Assembly: GCA_045544655.1 (NCBI GenBank) | Contig: JAZPZL010000124.1 | Location: 1-16,626, forward strand | Source: RGIG5579 sp045544655 | Lineage (GTDB): Bacteria > Bacillota > Clostridia > Oscillospirales > SIG627 | Length of the DNA stretch: 16,626 nucleotides | Reading direction: 5' to 3' | In this document: piece after piece, positions 6,128-13,000 of the stretch | How the letters are laid out: each line of letters opens with the position of its first letter | Numbering within the stretch: position 1 is the stretch's first letter | Made by a program: the position numbers and the translations under genes | The notes under the pieces: model-generated | Database searches by the model: none | The model's input: only the letters and a program-made list of their open reading frames with translations | Told to the model about the DNA's origin: nothing

Positions 6128-6496
6128 GTGATTCAGCAAGAAAGCAGAATGAAAGTCGCCGACAACCCCGGCGCAAAAGAACTGCTTTGCATCCGCGTAC
6201 TGGGCGGTACCGGCAGACGCTATGCTGCAATCGGCGACGTTGTCGTTTGTGCAGTGAAGAAGGCGGCTCCCGGCGGTATGGTTAAGAAGGGCGACGTTGT
6301 GAAAGCAGTTGTTGTCAGAACCGTACAACCCACCCGCAGAAGCGACGGATCTTACGTAAGATTCGACGAGAATGCAGCAGTCATCATCAAAGGAGACAAG
6401 AACCCCAGGGGAACCCGTATTTTCGGACCGGTTGCAAGAGAGCTTCGTGACAGAGATTATCTGAAGATCCTCTCCCTCGCTCCCGAAGTACTCTGA
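6128..6496 (+). CDS. rplN: 50S ribosomal protein L14
   Basis: A 122-residue L14, the invariant family length. It starts with GTG (6128) encoding MIQQESRMKVADNPGAKE, which matches the universal beginning, so the GTG start is secure. AGGAGGT lies at 6113-6119. The conserved GGTGRRYAAIGDVVV and the GTRIFGPVARELRDRDYLKILSLAPEVL end are intact. L14 forms an intersubunit bridge and contacts L19, and it is where the ribosome silencing factor binds in other bacteria. The gap to rplX is 88 nt, the longest inside the spc section, and strongly structured. Confidence 0.96.
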   Translation: MIQQESRMKVADNPGAKELLCIRVLGGTGRRYAAIGDVVVCAVKKAAPGGMVKKGDVVKAVVVRTVQPTRRSDGSYVRFDENAAVIIKGDKNPRGTRIFGPVARELRDRDYLKILSLAPEVL

Positions 6497-6498
6497 GC

Positions 6499-6584
6499 CT
6501 TGTCCCACTGAATGTAACATACTGAAAGGAGACAAGTGCTGAGCAATCCTCAAACGACGGATTGTAGGCAGCACGCCTAAGAAT
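6499..6584 (+). promoter_or_regulatory. Structured L14-L24 spacer with distant ribosome site
   Basis: GTGCTG (6536-6541) pairs with CAGCAC (6569-6574). Inside, CAATCC (6544-6549) pairs with GGATTG (6559-6564), with an AG/TAGG internal loop and a 9-base apical loop. A further helix CTTGTC/GACAAG (6499-6504 with 6531-6536) can enclose the AAGGAG at 6526-6531. That AAGGAG is 53 nt from the rplX ATG by sequence, but folding of 6536-6574 would leave only about 14 unpaired nt between them. Role is inferred. Confidence 0.5.
6536..6580 (+). CDS. Possible 14-codon leader peptide ahead of rplX
   Basis: A GTG at 6536 lies 4 nt after AAGGAG (6526-6531) and opens a 14-codon frame (V/MLSNPQTTDCRQHA) that stops at 6578-6580, 4 nt before the rplX ATG and in a different frame. 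Such a frame could couple ribosomes into rplX. Its codons (ACG, AGG, CCT) differ from the strongly biased neighbours, which argues against selection as protein. It coincides exactly with the hairpin 6536-6574, so it may simply be the unpaired or paired arm of a regulatory RNA. I do not claim that it is expressed. Confidence 0.2.
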   Translation: MLSNPQTTDCRQHA

Positions 6585-6926
6585 ATGAGTAACAAGCTTC
6601 ACATTAAAAAAGGCGATACGGTCGTTTTGAATGTCGGCAGCTATTCCAACAAGTTCGAGAAGCCCGGCGAAGTAAAGACCGGTAAGGTTCTTGAAGTAAG
6701 CCCCAAAGAAGGCAAGGTAATCGTTGAAGGCATCAATATGGTAACCAAGCACGTGAAGCCCAGAAAGCAGGGCGAGACCGGCGGTATCGTAAAGGCTGAG
6801 GCCCCCATCAACGCATGCAAGGTCAGCATCTACTGCCCTAAGTGCAAGAAGGGTGTCAGAACCAAAGTTAAAGTAGAAGACGGCAAGAAGACCCGCGTTT
6901 GTGCGAAATGCGGCGCTGAGCTGTAA
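6585..6926 (+). CDS. rplX: 50S ribosomal protein L24, zinc-ribbon form with N-terminal loop insertion
   Basis: A 113-residue L24. KLHIKKGDTVV and the KOW-type core GKVLEVSPKEGKVIVEGINM with KHVKPRKQGETGG identify it. C84-x2-C87 and C106-x2-C109 form a probable zinc ribbon at the C-terminus. Between GDTVV and TGKVL the family normally has a short VISGKDKGK loop; here residues about 16-31 read NVGSYSNKFEKPGEVK, about eight residues longer and lacking GKDKGK. L24 starts 50S assembly by binding 23S domain I near the tunnel exit. The ATG has no ribosome site within 15 nt; the nearest is AAGGAG at 6526-6531, across a hairpin. No upstream in-frame ATG, GTG or TTG exists before a stop at 6540. Confidence 0.93.
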   Translation: MSNKLHIKKGDTVVLNVGSYSNKFEKPGEVKTGKVLEVSPKEGKVIVEGINMVTKHVKPRKQGETGGIVKAEAPINACKVSIYCPKCKKGVRTKVKVEDGKKTRVCAKCGAEL

Positions 6927-6940
6927 GGGAGGATACTGAA

Positions 6941-7480
6941 ATGGTTAAAATGAAAGAGTTTTATCGCAATGAAGTTGCTCCCGCTTTGATGGAGGAATTC
7001 AAGTATAAGAGCGTTATGCAGATTCCCAAGATCGACAAGATCGTGGTAAACGTAGGCGCAGGCGAAGCAAAGGAAAATGCAAAGGTTATCGATAACATCA
7101 TCGACGATCTGTCTGCCATCACCGGTCAGAAAGCAGTTCCTACCTACGCAAAGAAGTCCGTTGCAAACTTTAAGATCCGTCAGGGTCAGAAGATCGGTGC
7201 TAAGGTCACCCTTCGCGGCGACATTATGTACGAATTCATCGATCGTCTGTTCCACCTGGCTCTTCCCAGAGTTCGTGACTTCAAGGGTATCAACCCCGAC
7301 GCATTCGACGGACGCGGAAATTACTCTCTCGGTATCAAAGAGCAGTTGATCTTCCCCGAAATCGAGTACGATAAGATCGATAAGATCCGCGGTATGGATA
7401 TCGTGTTCGTAACCACCGCAAACACCGATGAGGAAGCTCGCAAGCTTCTGTCTCTCATGGGTGCACCGTTCGCAAGATAA
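6941..7480 (+). CDS. rplE: 50S ribosomal protein L5
   Basis: A 179-residue L5, full length. The segments VMQIPKIDKIVVNVGAGEA, the GQKAVPTYAKKSVANFKIRQG stretch and LPRVRDFKGINPDAFDGRGNYSLG are family signatures; the last region holds the loop touching 5S rRNA and P-site tRNA. L5 with L18 joins 5S rRNA to the large subunit. ATG at 6941 follows AAGGGAGG (6925-6932) by 8 nt. In E. coli the S8 repressor site lies at the start of this gene; here the L24-L5 gap is only 14 nt and I see no comparable structure. Confidence 0.96.
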   Translation: MVKMKEFYRNEVAPALMEEFKYKSVMQIPKIDKIVVNVGAGEAKENAKVIDNIIDDLSAITGQKAVPTYAKKSVANFKIRQGQKIGAKVTLRGDIMYEFIDRLFHLALPRVRDFKGINPDAFDGRGNYSLGIKEQLIFPEIEYDKIDKIRGMDIVFVTTANTDEEARKLLSLMGAPFAR

Positions 7481-7499
7481 GGTAAGGAGGAATAAGAAA

Positions 7500-7685
7500 A
7501 TGGCAAAGAAAGCAATGATCTTGAAGCAGCAGAAGAAGCAGAAGTATTCTACCAGAGAGTACACCAGATGCAAGATCTGCGGCCGTCCCCATGCTTATCT
7601 TCGTAAATTCGGTATCTGCCGTATCTGCTTCCGCGAGCTGGCTTACAAGGGTCAGATCCCCGGTGTAAGAAAGGCAAGCTGGTAA
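7500..7685 (+). CDS. rpsZ: 30S ribosomal protein S14 type Z (zinc-binding)
   Basis: A 61-residue S14 of the short zinc-binding class. C24-x2-C27 and C40-x2-C43 bind the metal, and the ending GQIPGVRKASW is typical. S14 sits in the 30S head. The ATG at 7500 follows AAGGAGG (7484-7490). The frame continues open upstream to 7428 inside rplE, but those residues do not resemble S14, so the short form is right. No zinc-independent copy is in the window. It is followed by a 71-nt spacer with a GC-rich hairpin before rpsH. Confidence 0.95.
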   Translation: MAKKAMILKQQKKQKYSTREYTRCKICGRPHAYLRKFGICRICFRELAYKGQIPGVRKASW

Positions 7686-7711
7686 GAATCCAGGCAGAAT
7701 CTGTATTCAAG

Positions 7712-7726
7712 TGCGGCAATGCCGCA
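7712..7726 (+). promoter_or_regulatory. GC-rich hairpin in the S14-S8 spacer
   Basis: TGCGGC (7712-7717) and GCCGCA (7721-7726) form a perfect 6-bp stem with an AAT loop, 14 nt ahead of the rpsH ribosome site AGGAGG (7741-7746). There is no T-run, so termination is unlikely. It may slow RNA decay or regulate S8 synthesis; the sequence does not decide. Confidence 0.45.
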
Positions 7727-7756
7727 AACTAAATGCAATCAGGAGGAAAAATTAGA

Positions 7757-8155
7757 ATGCAAATTTCAGATGTAATTGCTGATATGCTCACCCGTATCAG
7801 AAACGCAAACGCTGCAAAGCACGAGAGCGTTGACATCCCCAATTCCAACATGAAGAGAGCGATCGCTCAGATCCTGTTGGACGAAGGTTATATCAAAGGC
7901 TTTGAGGTTGTGGACAACGGTAACCAGGGTATCATCCGTGTTACCTTGAAGTACGGTCCCAACAAGCAGCGTATTATTCAGGGTATTCGCAGAGTATCCA
8001 AGCCCGGTCTTCGTATCTACGCTAGCTGCGAAGAGATCCCTCAGGTTATGCACGGTCTCGGTGTTGCCATCGTTTCCACTTCCAAGGGCATTATGACTGA
8101 CCGCGCTGCAAGAAAAGCAAACGTTGGCGGCGAAGTGCTCGCTTTCGTTTGGTAA
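7757..8155 (+). CDS. rpsH: 30S ribosomal protein S8
   Basis: A 132-residue S8. The beginning MQISDVIADMLTRIRNA fixes the start at 7757, 10 nt after AGGAGG (7741-7746). An in-frame ATG at 7733 precedes that ribosome site, so the longer form is not credible. The C-terminal signature GLGVAIVSTSKGIMTDRAARKANVGGEVLAFVW is intact. S8 is a primary 16S rRNA binder (helix 21) and in E. coli represses spc-operon translation through an rRNA-like hairpin. Whether one of the structured spacers here plays that part is open. The spacer to rplF is 15 nt. Confidence 0.95.
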   Translation: MQISDVIADMLTRIRNANAAKHESVDIPNSNMKRAIAQILLDEGYIKGFEVVDNGNQGIIRVTLKYGPNKQRIIQGIRRVSKPGLRIYASCEEIPQVMHGLGVAIVSTSKGIMTDRAARKANVGGEVLAFVW

Positions 8156-8170
8156 GGGAGGGTAAAGAAT

Positions 8171-8707
8171 ATGTCAAGAATCGGACTTAAGCCCATCGCG
8201 ATCCCCGCAGGCGTAAAGGTGACCGTAAACGGTTCCACCGTTACCGTACAGGGACCCAAGGGCACTCTCACCAGAGATATTCATCCTTTGATGCAGGTTG
8301 AAGTAAATGCAAACGAGATTCTCGTTAAGCGTCCCAACGATGAGAAGGAAGCAAAGAGCCTCCACGGCCTTTCCCGTACTCTCGTTGCAAACATGGTAGA
8401 AGGCGTTACCAACGGCTACAAGAAAGAGCTGGAGATCAGTGAAGGCGGCTACCGTGTAACCAAGAAGGGAAACCAGATCGTAATGAACCTTGGTTACTCC
8501 CACGACGTAGTTATGACCGAAGAGGCAGGCATTACCTTCGAGGTTGTTGATGCAAACCACGTAAACGTAGTTGGTATCGACAAGCAGAGAGTTGGTCAGG
8601 TTGCTGCAGAGCTCAGAGGCAAGCGTCCTCCCGAACCCTACCTGGGCAAGGGCATCAAGTATGTTGGCGAACGCATTCGCCGCAAATCCGGTAAGGCCGG
8701 CAAATAA
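8171..8707 (+). CDS. rplF: 50S ribosomal protein L6
   Basis: A 178-residue L6 with the usual two repeated domains: SRIGLKPIAIPAGVKV through LHGLSRTLVANMVEGVTNGY in the first, and GKRPPEPYLGKGIKYVGE at the conserved end of the second. L6 lies near the sarcin-ricin loop and the base of the L7/L12 stalk. The EPYLGKG form has Leu where Lys is commonest (EPYKGKG), a minor change. ATG follows GGGAGGG (8155-8161). It overlaps nothing and is 18 nt before rplR. Confidence 0.96.
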   Translation: MSRIGLKPIAIPAGVKVTVNGSTVTVQGPKGTLTRDIHPLMQVEVNANEILVKRPNDEKEAKSLHGLSRTLVANMVEGVTNGYKKELEISEGGYRVTKKGNQIVMNLGYSHDVVMTEEAGITFEVVDANHVNVVGIDKQRVGQVAAELRGKRPPEPYLGKGIKYVGERIRRKSGKAGK

Positions 8708-8725
8708 GGAAAGGAGTGGAATAGT

Positions 8726-9085
8726 ATGGTTTCTCGCGTTGATACGAACAAAAAGCGTATTAAAAGACATAAAAGAGTTCGCGGAAAGATTTTCGGAACT
8801 GCACAGAAGCCGAGACTTTGCGTTTTCAGATCTCTGAAGAACATCTACGCTCAGGTGATCGATGATGAAAACGGCAAGACTCTTGCCTCCGCTTCCTCTC
8901 TTGATAAGGAATTCAATCAGTACGGCGGCAACAAAGAGGCCGCAAAGCTTGTAGGTCAGGCAGTTGCTAAGGCTGCTCTTGAGAAGGGTATCACCGAGGT
9001 GGTATTCGACCGTGGCGGTTACATCTTCCACGGACGCGTTCAGGAGCTTGCTGAAGGTGCCCGCGAAGCTGGTTTAAAATTCTAA
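8726..9085 (+). CDS. rplR: 50S ribosomal protein L18
   Basis: A 119-residue L18. The basic start (SRVDTNKKRIKRHKRVRGKIFG) and the conserved RLCVFRSLKNIYAQVIDD, followed by VFDRGGYIFHGRVQELAEGAREAGLKF at the end, identify it. L18 binds 5S rRNA with L5 and anchors it in the central protuberance. ATG at 8726 follows AAAGGAG (8710-8716). It is 13 nt before rpsE. Length and motifs are normal. Confidence 0.96.
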   Translation: MVSRVDTNKKRIKRHKRVRGKIFGTAQKPRLCVFRSLKNIYAQVIDDENGKTLASASSLDKEFNQYGGNKEAAKLVGQAVAKAALEKGITEVVFDRGGYIFHGRVQELAEGAREAGLKF

Positions 9086-9098
9086 GGGAGGAAATGAT

Positions 9099-9602
9099 AT
9101 GGCACAGAAAATTGATGCGGCTACTCTCGATCTGAGAGAAGACGTTGTTTACACCAAAAGCGTTTCCAAAACCGTAAAAGGCGGTCGTGTCCGCAAGTTC
9201 TCCGCTCTGGTTGTGGTAGGCGACGGACAGGGTCACGTAGGCTACGGCCTCGGAAAGGCTTCCGAGCGTCCCGAAGCAGTCCGCAAGGGCGTTGAGGACG
9301 CAAAGAAAAATATGATCGAGGTTTCCATGAAGGGTACCACGATTCCCCACGAGATCGTCGGCATTTTCGGCGCAGGTAAGGTTCTTCTTAAGCCCGCCCC
9401 CAAGGGTACCGGTATTATCGCCGGCGGCAAGGTGAAGAGCGTTCTGCAGCTTGCCGGTATTTCCGATATCCGTGCGAAGTGTCTGGGTACCAATAACCCC
9501 GGCAACGTTGTAAAGGCAACCTTCGAAGGTCTCCGCGCTCTCCGCTCCGCTCAGGAAGTAGCAGCTATGCGTGGTAAGACTCCCGAAGAAATTCTGAACT
9601 GA
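9099..9602 (+). CDS. rpsE: 30S ribosomal protein S5
   Basis: A 167-residue S5. SKTVKGGRVRKFSALVVVGD holds the loop where spectinomycin-resistance changes occur in other bacteria; it looks wild type here (KGGR intact). GHVGYGLGKASERPEAVRKG continues the N-terminal double-stranded-RNA-binding-like domain and GIIAGGKVKSVLQLAGISDI begins the C-terminal one. GKASERPEA is a slight variant of the usual GKA.EVPEA. S5 acts in decoding fidelity with S4. ATG follows GGGAGG about 8 nt upstream. It is 16 nt before rpmD. Confidence 0.96.
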   Translation: MAQKIDAATLDLREDVVYTKSVSKTVKGGRVRKFSALVVVGDGQGHVGYGLGKASERPEAVRKGVEDAKKNMIEVSMKGTTIPHEIVGIFGAGKVLLKPAPKGTGIIAGGKVKSVLQLAGISDIRAKCLGTNNPGNVVKATFEGLRALRSAQEVAAMRGKTPEEILN

Positions 9603-9618
9603 ACGAGGAGGAGAAACA

Positions 9619-9795
9619 ATGGCTCTTAAAATTACTCTCGAGAAAAGCCTTATCGGCAGACTCGAAAAGCAGAAGAAGACTGCTGCTTCTCTCGGCCTGA
9701 AGAAGATCGGCGATTACACCGTTCAGGAAGACAATGCTGCAGTGAAGGGCAAAATCGAAGTGATCAAGCACATGGTTCGCGTCGAGAACGCCTAA
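9619..9795 (+). CDS. rpmD: 50S ribosomal protein L30
   Basis: A 58-residue L30, a small single-domain large-subunit protein. It reads MALKITLEKSLIGRLEKQKK, then ASLGLKKIGDYTVQEDN and ends KHMVRVENA, matching the family's pattern of a strand, the basic LIG..KQ..T helix and the LGL.K...V..D turn. Length is the normal 58-60. GAGGAGGAG (9605-9613) lies 5 nt ahead of the ATG. It is placed between rpsE and rplO as in nearly all bacteria that have L30. The lysine-rich helix is ordinary. Confidence 0.95.
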   Translation: MALKITLEKSLIGRLEKQKKTAASLGLKKIGDYTVQEDNAAVKGKIEVIKHMVRVENA

Positions 9796-9814
9796 GGAAA
9801 TAGGAGGAAATACA

Positions 9815-10258
9815 ATGAAGCTTCATGAATTGGCTCCTGCCGTGCCCACCAAAAAGGCATGGCGCAAGGGCAGAGGACCCGGATCCGGCAACGGCAAGAC
9901 CGGCGGTCGCGGTCACAAGGGTCAGCAGGCTCGCTCCGGCGGCGGTGTTCGCATCGGCTTCGAAGGCGGTCAGATGCCTGCATACAGAAGACTTCCCAAG
10001 CGTGGCTTTAACAACGAAAGATTCGCTACTCACTATGCTATCGTGAACCTTTCCGTATTGGATAAGTTCTTTGAAGACGGCGCAGTAGTAGATCTGGTTG
10101 CACTTGTGGAAGCAAATATTATCTCAAAGCCGCTCGACGGTCTGAAGGTACTCGGCAACGGCAATCTTACCAAAAAGCTTACTGTAAAGGCTCATAAGAT
10201 TTCCGAAACCGCAAAGGCTAAGATCGAAGCAGCCGGCGGAACGGTTGAGGTGATCTAA
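9815..10258 (+). CDS. rplO: 50S ribosomal protein L15
   Basis: A 147-residue L15. It has the glycine- and arginine-rich N-terminal arm (GRGPGSGNGKTGGRGHKGQQAR) that threads into 23S rRNA, GFEGGQMPAYRRLPKRGF in the centre, and a globular C-terminal domain ending IEAAGGTVEVI. L15 is a late assembly protein of the 50S core. ATG follows TAGGAGG (9802-9808) by 6 nt. Only 1 nt separates its stop from the secY GTG, and its last codons carry the secY ribosome site (GAGGTGAT, 10247-10254), so the two are coupled. Confidence 0.96.
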   Translation: MKLHELAPAVPTKKAWRKGRGPGSGNGKTGGRGHKGQQARSGGGVRIGFEGGQMPAYRRLPKRGFNNERFATHYAIVNLSVLDKFFEDGAVVDLVALVEANIISKPLDGLKVLGNGNLTKKLTVKAHKISETAKAKIEAAGGTVEVI

Positions 10259-10259
10259 A

Positions 10260-11588
10260 GTGCTGAAAACATTTGTCAACGCTTGGAAGCTCCCTGATCT
10301 TCGCAGAAAGATGCTCTTTACGCTGATGATCGTTGTGATCTACCGTATCGGTTGTGTTCTTCCGGTACCCTATATCGACACCGAAATCATCAAAGAGTGG
10401 TTCAATACCGAGGCCGCAGGAACAATGCTCCAGTATCTCAACATACTGTCCGGCTCTGCCTTTTCCCAAGCGACCTTGTTCGCACTCTCTGTATCCCCTT
10501 ACATTACTTCTTCCATCGTGATTCAGCTTCTTACCATTGCGATCCCCGCTTTGGAAAGACTGAGCAAAGAGGGTGAAGAAGGCAAAAAGAAACTGACACA
10601 GATTACCCGCTACGCCACCGTGGCAATCGCACTGCTTACTTCTTACGGCTACTACGTAACCCTGAAGAGCATGAGCGCGATTGAAGATCCCAACTGGTTT
10701 AAGGCGATCGTAATCATTGCCTGTCATTGTGCCGGTGCAGCTCTTATTATGTGGCTGGCTGAGAGGATCAATGAAAGTGGTATTGGTAACGGCATCTCCA
10801 TGATCCTGTTTGCCAACATCATTGCATCTCTTCCCACCATGGTAACCGGCTTCGTAAAAACTCTGAATCTGAGCGAAGGAACCTTCGTAGACGTGATCTC
10901 CACGGTTCTCATTTACCTGCTTTTCGCAGTAATTGCCGTTCTGATCGTTGCTTTCGTCGTCTTTATGACCGAATCTGAAAGAAAGATCCCCGTGCAGTAT
11001 GCAAAGCGTGTAGTTGGCCGTAAGATGTACGGCGGTCAGGGCACCCACCTTCCCATCAAGTTGAACATGTCCGGCGTAATGCCCATCATCTTCGCATCCA
11101 GCATTCTCATGCTTCCTGCGACCATCTCCATGTTCTTCCCCGATCCGAAGGAAGGCTCTTTCTGGGCAGGATTCCTGAATCTGTTCAGCACTCAGAATAT
11201 CTTTTACATTCTCATCGAGCTCGTTCTCATTATCGCGTTCTCTTACTTCTATCTGGCGATTTCCTTTAATCCCGTTGAAGTAGCGAACAACCTGAAGAAG
11301 AACGGCGGCTTTATCCCCGGTCTCCGTCCCGGGAAGCCCACCAGTGACTTTATCGCCAGCTCCTTGAAGAAGATCACCCTCATCGGTGCATTCTTCCTGG
11401 CTGTGATCGCGGTTCTGCCTATGGCAGTAAATGCTCTGGCATTTGCGATCTCCGGCGGCGCGGTTGATCTTGGAAGCGTATCCTTTGGTGGTACCTCCAT
11501 GCTGATCGTAGTCGGCGTTGCGCTGGAAACGGTTCGCGATCTGGAATCTCAGATCACCATGCGTCACTACAAAGGATTTCTCGGATAA
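10260..11588 (+). CDS. secY: Protein translocase channel subunit SecY
   Basis: A 442-residue SecY with ten predicted membrane segments. GSAFSQATLFALSVSPYITSSIVIQLL (about residues 64-90) covers the plug and second segment, TESERKIPVQYAKRVVG the fifth-to-sixth segment loop, and NPVEVANNLKKNGGFIPGLRPGKPT the large eighth-ninth cytoplasmic loop that contacts SecA and the ribosome. SFGGTSMLIVVGVALETV marks the last segment. Together with SecE and SecG it forms the secretion and membrane-insertion pore. It starts with GTG at 10260, 5 nt after GAGGTGAT and 1 nt after rplO, so translational coupling to L15 is likely. Full length with no sign of damage. Confidence 0.97.
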   Translation: MLKTFVNAWKLPDLRRKMLFTLMIVVIYRIGCVLPVPYIDTEIIKEWFNTEAAGTMLQYLNILSGSAFSQATLFALSVSPYITSSIVIQLLTIAIPALERLSKEGEEGKKKLTQITRYATVAIALLTSYGYYVTLKSMSAIEDPNWFKAIVIIACHCAGAALIMWLAERINESGIGNGISMILFANIIASLPTMVTGFVKTLNLSEGTFVDVISTVLIYLLFAVIAVLIVAFVVFMTESERKIPVQYAKRVVGRKMYGGQGTHLPIKLNMSGVMPIIFASSILMLPATISMFFPDPKEGSFWAGFLNLFSTQNIFYILIELVLIIAFSYFYLAISFNPVEVANNLKKNGGFIPGLRPGKPTSDFIASSLKKITLIGAFFLAVIAVLPMAVNALAFAISGGAVDLGSVSFGGTSMLIVVGVALETVRDLESQITMRHYKGFLG

Positions 11589-11604
11589 AAAAAGGTAAGC
11601 ATTG

Positions 11605-12231
11605 ATGAAACTTATTTTCCTCGGAGCACCCGGTGCCGGAAAAGGAACGCAGGCAGCGCGAATCAGCGCCGCCCTTGCGGTTCCGGCAATTTCAACCGGC
11701 GACATTATAAGAACGGCCATCAAGGAAGGTGCGCCTCTCGGACTCAAGTTCAAGAGCTACATCGACAAGGGTTCCCTGGTTCCCGACGATCTGGTTTGCG
11801 CCATGGTCAAGGAACGCTTGGCAAATCCCGACTGTGCAAACGGTTTTATCCTGGATGGCTTTCCCCGAACAATCGAACAGGCAAAATTCCTGGATGAAAG
11901 CGGCATCGGTATTGACCGGGTCGTTGACATCGAGGTGAGTGACGATGATATCGTAAGGCGTATGGGTGGCAGAAGATTTTGCCCCAAATGCCAGCGAACC
12001 TATCACGTGCTCTATAACAAACCCGCGGAAGAGAGCGTTTGTGACGATTGCAAGGCTGAGCTTTGTATCCGTGACGACGACAAGCCCGAAACCGTACTGC
12101 ATCGCCTTGAGGTATACCACGAGCAGACCGAGCCTCTGATCGCATATTACGAAAAGAAGCTCTGCAGAGTGGACGGTACCCAAACTCCTGAAAAGATCAC
12201 GGAACTGATCCTTGAGGGACTGGGCGTATGA
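11605..12231 (+). CDS. adk: Adenylate kinase, zinc-binding LID type
   Basis: A 208-residue adenylate kinase (ATP + AMP to 2 ADP). The P-loop GAPGAGKGT is at 7-15, STGDIIR at 30-36 is the AMP-binding helix, DGFPRT at 84-89 is the family signature, and RDDDKPETV at 156-164 follows the LID. The LID carries C126-x2-C129 and C146-x2-C149, the four-cysteine zinc knuckle of Gram-positive enzymes. Start: ATG at 11605 gives the standard MKLIFLGAPG; a TTG at 11602 would add one residue. The ribosome site is weak (AAAGGT about 9 nt upstream). Its TGA overlaps the map start (ATGA). Confidence 0.96.
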   Translation: MKLIFLGAPGAGKGTQAARISAALAVPAISTGDIIRTAIKEGAPLGLKFKSYIDKGSLVPDDLVCAMVKERLANPDCANGFILDGFPRTIEQAKFLDESGIGIDRVVDIEVSDDDIVRRMGGRRFCPKCQRTYHVLYNKPAEESVCDDCKAELCIRDDDKPETVLHRLEVYHEQTEPLIAYYEKKLCRVDGTQTPEKITELILEGLGV

Positions 12232-12974
12232 TACGGCTGAAAAATTCCGCTCAGCTTGCACTGATGCAGGAGAGCTGCAAGCTGACCGTAGCTGCCCTTT
12301 ATGAGGGCGCAAGCATCATCGCTCCCGGCGTAACGCTGGGGGAGATCGATCTGAGAATCCGCAAGTATATCGAAAAGCACGGCGGCACGCCTTCCTTTCT
12401 CGGATATGCTGGCTTTCCCAAAAGCTCCTGCATCAGCGTAGGTGATGTGGTGATCCACGGAATACCGGGAAACCAGGTGCTGAAGGACGGTGACATCGTT
12501 TCCATCGATGTGGGCGCATTTCTGAATGGCTTTCACGGAGATTGCGCACGTACCTTTCCTTGTGGCAAGATCACACCCGAAGCCGAGCGCCTCATTCAAG
12601 TCACAAAGGACAGCTTTTATGCTGGGCTGGCCAAGGCTTGTGAGGGCAACCGCGTGGGCGATATATCTGCGGCTGTTCAGACTACGGCGGAGAGCGCAGG
12701 CTTTTCCGTTGTTAGGGAATATATCGGCCATGGCGTCGGTCAAAATCTCCACGAAGCACCCGATGTACCCAATTTCGGGGTAGCGGGAAAAGGTCCCAGA
12801 CTTTATGCAGGTATGACCTTGGCAATCGAGCCAATGATCAATGCCGGCAAGAAAGAAGTCTATCAGCTGGACGACGGCTGGACTGTCAAAACGCTGGACG
12901 GATCCCTTTCCGCACACTATGAAAATACAGTTGCGATCACTCGCGACGGCGCTAAAATTTTAACCGAATTGTGA
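12228..12974 (+). CDS. map: Methionine aminopeptidase type I
   Basis: A 248-residue type I methionine aminopeptidase, which removes initiator methionine from new proteins. All five metal ligands are visible: D94 (SIDVGA), D105 (GDCARTF), H168 (GHGVGQNLHE), E201 (AIEPM) and E232 (YENTVAIT). H77 (VIHGIPG) is the substrate histidine. The usual SVNE segment before it reads SVGD here, a mild change. There is no N-terminal zinc-finger extension. The start overlaps the adk stop by 4 nt. Many Firmicutes have a short KOW-domain gene between map and infA; here infA follows after 26 nt. Confidence 0.96.
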   Translation: MIRLKNSAQLALMQESCKLTVAALYEGASIIAPGVTLGEIDLRIRKYIEKHGGTPSFLGYAGFPKSSCISVGDVVIHGIPGNQVLKDGDIVSIDVGAFLNGFHGDCARTFPCGKITPEAERLIQVTKDSFYAGLAKACEGNRVGDISAAVQTTAESAGFSVVREYIGHGVGQNLHEAPDVPNFGVAGKGPRLYAGMTLAIEPMINAGKKEVYQLDDGWTVKTLDGSLSAHYENTVAITRDGAKILTEL

Positions 12975-13000
12975 TGCCAAGATCAAAGGAGTGAATTATT

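Noticed and set aside
6536..6584. A frameshift joining the short frame to rplX as a longer L24
   Set aside because: L24 normally begins near KLHIKKGD, right after ATG 6585; the upstream codons resemble no L24 extension.
7428..7499. Upstream extension of S14 into rplE
   Set aside because: The extra 24 residues do not resemble S14, and AAGGAGG lies after them, ahead of ATG 7500.
10218..11753. A 511-codon open frame on the minus strand across secY and adk
   Set aside because: It is antisense to SecY and Adk, has no recognisable domain or ribosome site, and is a by-product of the strong codon bias of the + strand genes.
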